20,855 nt of DNA, from positions 1-20,855 of the forward strand of contig DBDP01000081.1 in the NCBI GenBank assembly GCA_002293625.1. The letters are read 5' to 3'. Shown in pieces: positions 16,937 through 20,855 of this stretch; the stretch's first letter is position 1; each line of letters begins with the position of its first letter. The notes below the pieces were generated by a model, which saw only the letters and a list, made by a program, of their open reading frames with translations, was not told the DNA's origin and made no database searches. A program made the translations under genes and the position numbers. This stretch comes from Clostridiales bacterium UBA929. Lineage in GTDB: Bacteria > Bacillota > Clostridia > Oscillospirales > UBA929.

Positions 16937-17845
16937 GTGAGGAAGAAACAGAAAACGATCGGTCGCCGCCGGGCGTTTGCAGCGTATCTGTTCATGTCGC
17001 CGTGGATTATCGGCTTTTTGATTTTTACGGCTTTTCCCTTCGTCTACACAATCTTTCTCTCCTTTTTTGAGGTTCAGTCAACCATATTGGGGTATGAACT
17101 GACCGCTGCTGGGATTGGCAATTATGTCGTCGCCCTTTTGCGAAACAGTGAATTCGTTCCGCGTCTGTTAAGCTTTTTAGGCATGGCGGTCACCTATTCT
17201 GTCACCATTGTGGTAATCTCCTTCATTCTCGCTCTTATGCTCAACCGCCCGATGCGGGGTCGGGGAATCTTTCGTATGTTGTTTTTCCTTCCGGTCATCG
17301 TTATGAGCGGTCCGGTCATGCAACAGATCATGGATTCCGGCGCGGCTTCCATGGTCGGGCTGGACACCCTTTTTATCTTTGACATGATTGATGATTTCGC
17401 GCCCTGGCTGGCCCACGGGTTGAACTATCTTTTCGAGAATTTTTCTTTGGTGCTTTGGTACACGGGTATTCCGATCATTCTATTCATCAACGGATTGCAA
17501 AAACTGAACGGAAGCGTCTTGGAGGCTGCTATGATTGATTCGGCGACGCCGTGGCAGATCCTTTGGAAGATTACCATTCCCATTCTGCGGCCCGTTTTCC
17601 TTTTGGTCATGATCTTCACGGTGGTGCAGCTCTCTATTTATAATTCAGGCGAAGGATCGGTTCTGGAGACGATTCAGCAAGCGATGAACACATCGAGCGG
17701 GTTTGGACTGGCGGCGGCGTTCGCTTGGATTTACAGCCTTGTGGTTCTGTTGCTGATCGGGGCGGCGTTCCTCTTCCTTAAAGAGCCTAAGGATACACCG
17801 GCAAAAATCCAAAAGCGACTGGAAAGGAAGTGGTCTGCCAGATGA
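16937..17845 (+). CDS. ABC sugar transporter permease, UgpA/LplB type (second set)
   Basis: This 302-aa CUT1-family permease has a typical N-terminal basic stretch and the motif FMSPWIIGFLIFTAFPF (19-35). Its EAA loop is at 196-219 (EAAMIDSATPWQILWKI followed by TIPILRP). The start is GTG 16937 with GGAGGG at 16925-16930, which lies within the last codons of the preceding gene. It overlaps the next permease by four bases. It begins the second permease heterodimer in the operon, so two distinct importers or two substrate ranges are encoded here. Confidence 0.92.
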   Translation: MRKKQKTIGRRRAFAAYLFMSPWIIGFLIFTAFPFVYTIFLSFFEVQSTILGYELTAAGIGNYVVALLRNSEFVPRLLSFLGMAVTYSVTIVVISFILALMLNRPMRGRGIFRMLFFLPVIVMSGPVMQQIMDSGAASMVGLDTLFIFDMIDDFAPWLAHGLNYLFENFSLVLWYTGIPIILFINGLQKLNGSVLEAAMIDSATPWQILWKITIPILRPVFLLVMIFTVVQLSIYNSGEGSVLETIQQAMNTSSGFGLAAAFAWIYSLVVLLLIGAAFLFLKEPKDTPAKIQKRLERKWSAR

Positions 17846-18774
17846 GAAAAGCATTGCATACCGTTCAACGGCGGGGAAGACCGATCATTGTAAAGATTGC
17901 CATTTATTTTGTGCTCATCCTGATCGGCTACCAGTTCCTATACCCGATCCTGAGAATGATTGTACTTTCAATGATGAGCGCGAGGGATATCATTAATCCC
18001 GCGGTAACATGGATTCCCAGCGGATGGACGTTCAACAACCTAAAAATCGCGTTGCAAACCCTTCAGTTGGAAAAAACACTTGTCGGTTCGCTTTGGTTTT
18101 CCACGTTGCTCGCGGTTTGCCAAACCGTTGTTTCGTCGCTTACGGGTTACGCTTTGGCGCGGTATGGATTTCCCGGCAAACGAATTTGGTTTGTAATGGT
18201 TTTGATGTCGTTCATCATCCCCGCGCCGGTGGTCGTCATCCCGCGCATCATGATGTTTGTGGGTATCCAAGAAAGCATCGGGCTGCAATTGATCGGCACA
18301 TGGATTCCGCAGACCGTGCTGTCTGTTTTGGGACAGGGTGTCTATTCCGCAATACTGATCCTGATTTGCTATAATTTCTTCAGAATGATTCCGCGCGCTC
18401 TCGACGAAGCCGCGTCCATTGACGGCGCGAACGCCTTTCAAGTGTTTGTGCACGTGATTCTCCGGTTGAGTGTCTCCACCATTTTGGTCGTTTTCCTCTT
18501 CTCCTTCGTGTGGAATTGGAACGAGACATATTTTACGGACACATTCCTAAGGGGCAGCGTTCCGTTACTGCCCAACCGGCTGGCCATGTTTGACAGCATG
18601 TTCGCCACTTACGGGCAGGGGGCAGGAAGCGTTGCGACCCCGGAGAACCGAATCAACGAGGCGTTTAAGATGTCGGGAACGCTGATCGCGATTCTGCCGC
18701 TGCTGATTATGTATCTGTTTGTCCAGCGGCACTTTATCAAGGGGATAGAAAATGCGGGTATCACGGGTGAATGA
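17842..18774 (+). CDS. ABC sugar transporter permease, MalG/UgpE type (second set)
   Basis: This 310-aa CUT1-family permease has its EAA loop at 189-209 (EAASIDGANAFQVFVHVILR). The start chosen is ATG 17842, which overlaps the preceding TGA as ATGA and has AAAGGAAGTGG (17823-17833) eight bases upstream. A GTG at 17830 is in frame but would sit directly on this ribosome site. It pairs with the product of 16937-17845. Its stop lies one base before the start of the GH16-GH30 lipoprotein gene, which links import and extracellular cleavage in one transcript. Confidence 0.92.
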   Translation: MRKALHTVQRRGRPIIVKIAIYFVLILIGYQFLYPILRMIVLSMMSARDIINPAVTWIPSGWTFNNLKIALQTLQLEKTLVGSLWFSTLLAVCQTVVSSLTGYALARYGFPGKRIWFVMVLMSFIIPAPVVVIPRIMMFVGIQESIGLQLIGTWIPQTVLSVLGQGVYSAILILICYNFFRMIPRALDEAASIDGANAFQVFVHVILRLSVSTILVVFLFSFVWNWNETYFTDTFLRGSVPLLPNRLAMFDSMFATYGQGAGSVATPENRINEAFKMSGTLIAILPLLIMYLFVQRHFIKGIENAGITGE

Positions 18775-18775
18775 T

Positions 18776-20855
18776 ATGAAAAAAGTGCTGTTATTACTGC
18801 TCATCTTTTCCCTTCTCGCCGCCTGCACCCCGGCTTCAACAACCTCAACGGTTTCTCCCGGCAAAGCCGGCGAGTCGCCGACGGAACAACAGACGCCGTC
18901 CCCGTTGCCATCGGAGGCGCCGTCGCCGCGCGAGTCCGCCGATCCTGACGAGGAAAAGGCAACAGGGTTTGTTTATGACCGCGACGCTTTAACATACGAC
19001 TTGGTCTGGAGCGACGAGTTCGATTACGAAGGGTTGCCGGATCCCGATAAATGGGGATATGACGTCGGCGGCAGCGGCTGGGGCAACAACGAGCTGCAGT
19101 ATTACACGGACGACGAGAACGCGTGGGCTGACGGGGAAAAGCTGACAATAGAAGCGCGCGCCCAACTCAAAAACGGCAAACAATACACATCGGCGCGGCT
19201 AATCACCAAAAATAAGGGCGATTGGTTGTACGGAAAAATCGAAGTTTCCGCGAAGCTTCCGGGCGGACGCGGTACGTGGCCCGCCATATGGATGCTGCCC
19301 ACCGACTGGGATTACGGCGACTGGCCGGCCAGCGGCGAAATTGACATTATGGAACATGTGGGCTACGATGAGAAGAAAGTTCACGCGACGGTGCATACCG
19401 GGGCATATAACCATATGAGCAACACCCAGCTCGGCAACGGCGGTATTGTGGTTGAGAGCGCGCTGGAAGAGTACCACGTGTACGCAATCGAATGGCTGCC
19501 CGACAGAATCCTTTTTTTCATCGACGGCGAGCAGGTATACGAGTTTAATCCTACAGAAGTGGTCGTCTCGCCTACCTACAAAGACTGGCCTTTTGACAGG
19601 CGGCATCATCTGCTGATCAACATCGCAATAGGCGGCGATTGGGGCGGCGCGCAGGGAATCGATCCAAATCTCCAGTCGGCGGTGATGGAAGTGGACTATG
19701 TGCGCGTGTACCAATCCACGGAGATTACCGCTTTGGAACGGGAAGAATCGCTCATCGGAAGGGAATTGGGTATGACCGGTACGGGAGACTGGAGCGGCAG
19801 CGGAGCGGAGCTGCGCGAGTTGTACGTCACCGAGAGCGAGGATGCGATGTGGGTCGCGCAGGATTTAGACGGACGCTATTTAACCGACGACGGGAAGCTC
19901 GGAGCGGTGGAGATAGCCGTTGACCCCAACAAGTTCTATCAGCCGATTGACGGCTTTGGCGCGTCGTTCACCGATTCGGCGGCTTATCTGATCAATCAAA
20001 AATTATCTGCGGAAGACCGCGAGAGCTTGATGACGAACCTGTTCAGCCCGGAAAAGGGGAACGGTCTCTCATTCGTGCGCAATCCGATGGGTTCGTCGGA
20101 CTTCTCGCGGACAATATACAGCTATAACGATTTACCCGAAGGTGAGTCGGATTTAGAATTGCGGCACTTCTCGATAGATCACGACCGCGAGGATATCATC
20201 CCTTTGGTCAAGCGAGCGCTGGAGCTGAACCCCGATTTGAAGCTGGTTGCGTCGCCGTGGAGTCCGCCGGCTTGGATGAAAAGCACCGAAAGCATGATCG
20301 GAGGTTCCTTGGATACAAATTTATATGATGTGTACGGTAATTACTTTATCCGCTTTCTGGAAGCCTACCGCGAGGAAGGCATTGAGTTTTATGCCGTTAC
20401 GCCGCAGAACGAGCCGCTGTATGTGCCGGAAAACTACCCCGGATGCTCGATGCCGCCGGTGGTGCAAGCCGCGTTTATCAACCGAAGTCTCGGTCCTAAA
20501 CTGGAAGAGCGGTTTCCCGGTGTGAAGCTGCTCTGCTACGATCACAACTGGGACAGACCGAGTTACCCCGAATTTGTCTTGGAGAACGCGGGCGAGTATG
20601 TCGACGGCGTGGCGTGGCACGTTTACGGCGGCAGTGTCGAGGCGCAGTCGGAGGTGCTGGCAAAGTTCCAAAATTCCGAAGTGCATTTTACCGAAGCCTC
20701 CGGCGGGGAATGGGTGCCGGCGTTTGACGAGGCGTTTTTCGGTGAAATCCGTACGGGTATCCAAGTGTTGAACAACTACTCCCGTTCCATGGTACTCTGG
20801 AACATGGCTTTGGACGAAAACAACGGTCCGGTTGTGCCCGGCTTCGGGCAGAGTA
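18776..20855 (+). CDS. GH16-GH30 bifunctional surface lipoprotein (3' end outside window)
   Basis: The reading frame from ATG 18776 stays open for 693 codons to the window edge, so the gene is partial at its 3' end. The lipoprotein signal ends in LAAC (C17), and a Thr/Ser/Pro/Glu-rich tether runs to about residue 65. A GH16 laminarinase domain covers about 76-312, with GEIDIMEH giving nucleophile E188, D190 and acid/base E193. A GH30 domain starts near 381 (FYQPIDGFGASFTDSAAY, LVASPWSPPAWMK), with acid/base E546 in QNEP and nucleophile E640 in FTEASGG. The GH30 C-terminal sandwich and anything beyond are not visible. Start support is GGGTGA at 18765-18770, five bases upstream; the preceding stop is one base away. 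It should cut beta-1,3 backbones and, by inference, beta-1,6 branches at the cell surface, feeding the importers. Confidence 0.9.
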   Translation, partial: MKKVLLLLLIFSLLAACTPASTTSTVSPGKAGESPTEQQTPSPLPSEAPSPRESADPDEEKATGFVYDRDALTYDLVWSDEFDYEGLPDPDKWGYDVGGSGWGNNELQYYTDDENAWADGEKLTIEARAQLKNGKQYTSARLITKNKGDWLYGKIEVSAKLPGGRGTWPAIWMLPTDWDYGDWPASGEIDIMEHVGYDEKKVHATVHTGAYNHMSNTQLGNGGIVVESALEEYHVYAIEWLPDRILFFIDGEQVYEFNPTEVVVSPTYKDWPFDRRHHLLINIAIGGDWGGAQGIDPNLQSAVMEVDYVRVYQSTEITALEREESLIGRELGMTGTGDWSGSGAELRELYVTESEDAMWVAQDLDGRYLTDDGKLGAVEIAVDPNKFYQPIDGFGASFTDSAAYLINQKLSAEDRESLMTNLFSPEKGNGLSFVRNPMGSSDFSRTIYSYNDLPEGESDLELRHFSIDHDREDIIPLVKRALELNPDLKLVASPWSPPAWMKSTESMIGGSLDTNLYDVYGNYFIRFLEAYREEGIEFYAVTPQNEPLYVPENYPGCSMPPVVQAAFINRSLGPKLEERFPGVKLLCYDHNWDRPSYPEFVLENAGEYVDGVAWHVYGGSVEAQSEVLAKFQNSEVHFTEASGGEWVPAFDEAFFGEIRTGIQVLNNYSRSMVLWNMALDENNGPVVPGFGQS

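Noticed and set aside
1..20855. tRNA or rRNA genes, CRISPR arrays, insertion sequences, long direct repeats
   Set aside because: None were recognised on reading; coding genes fill almost the entire window with only short gaps.

Overview
The window looks like one carbohydrate-utilisation locus from a low-to-mid GC Gram-positive bacterium, most likely a member of Bacillota/Clostridia. The signs are lipobox lipoproteins, a C-terminal NPKTG sorting-like tail, AGGAGG-type Shine-Dalgarno sites, GTG and TTG starts, and ABC sugar permeases without a dedicated ATPase. No tRNA, rRNA, CRISPR array or insertion sequence was recognised, and coding density is very high.

Layout. (1) 146-751 (+): a small secreted starch-binding-module-like protein with a cell-wall sorting-like tail, its own promoter and a hairpin after its stop. 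(2) 812-5861 (-): a three-gene operon transcribed leftward in the order GH16 glucanase, GH30 hydrolase, GH94-like (GH149/GH161-type) phosphorylase. None of the three has a signal peptide. (3) 5862-6013: a short divergent regulatory region with back-to-back promoters and two palindromes. (4) 6014 to the window end (+): a long operon with a lipoprotein solute-binding protein, an intercistronic hairpin, a 978-aa membrane-anchored binding protein with two carbohydrate-binding-like sandwiches, a permease pair, an NHL-TPR-Yip1 membrane protein, a DUF5696-type secreted protein, a second permease pair, and a GH16-GH30 two-domain lipoprotein that runs off the right edge.

Working model (inference from families and context). 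The locus processes a mixed-linkage beta-glucan, most plausibly laminarin-type beta-1,3-glucan with beta-1,6 branches. The surface GH16-GH30 lipoprotein would cut backbone and branches outside the cell. The two binding proteins and four permeases would import oligosaccharides, powered by an ATPase encoded elsewhere. The cytoplasmic GH16 and GH30 would shorten and debranch them, and the phosphorylase would release glucose 1-phosphate. The enzyme pair GH16 plus GH30 therefore appears twice, once outside as a fusion and once inside as separate genes. The roles of the NHL-TPR-Yip1 and DUF5696 proteins in the middle of the transport operon are unknown and are the least explained part of the locus.
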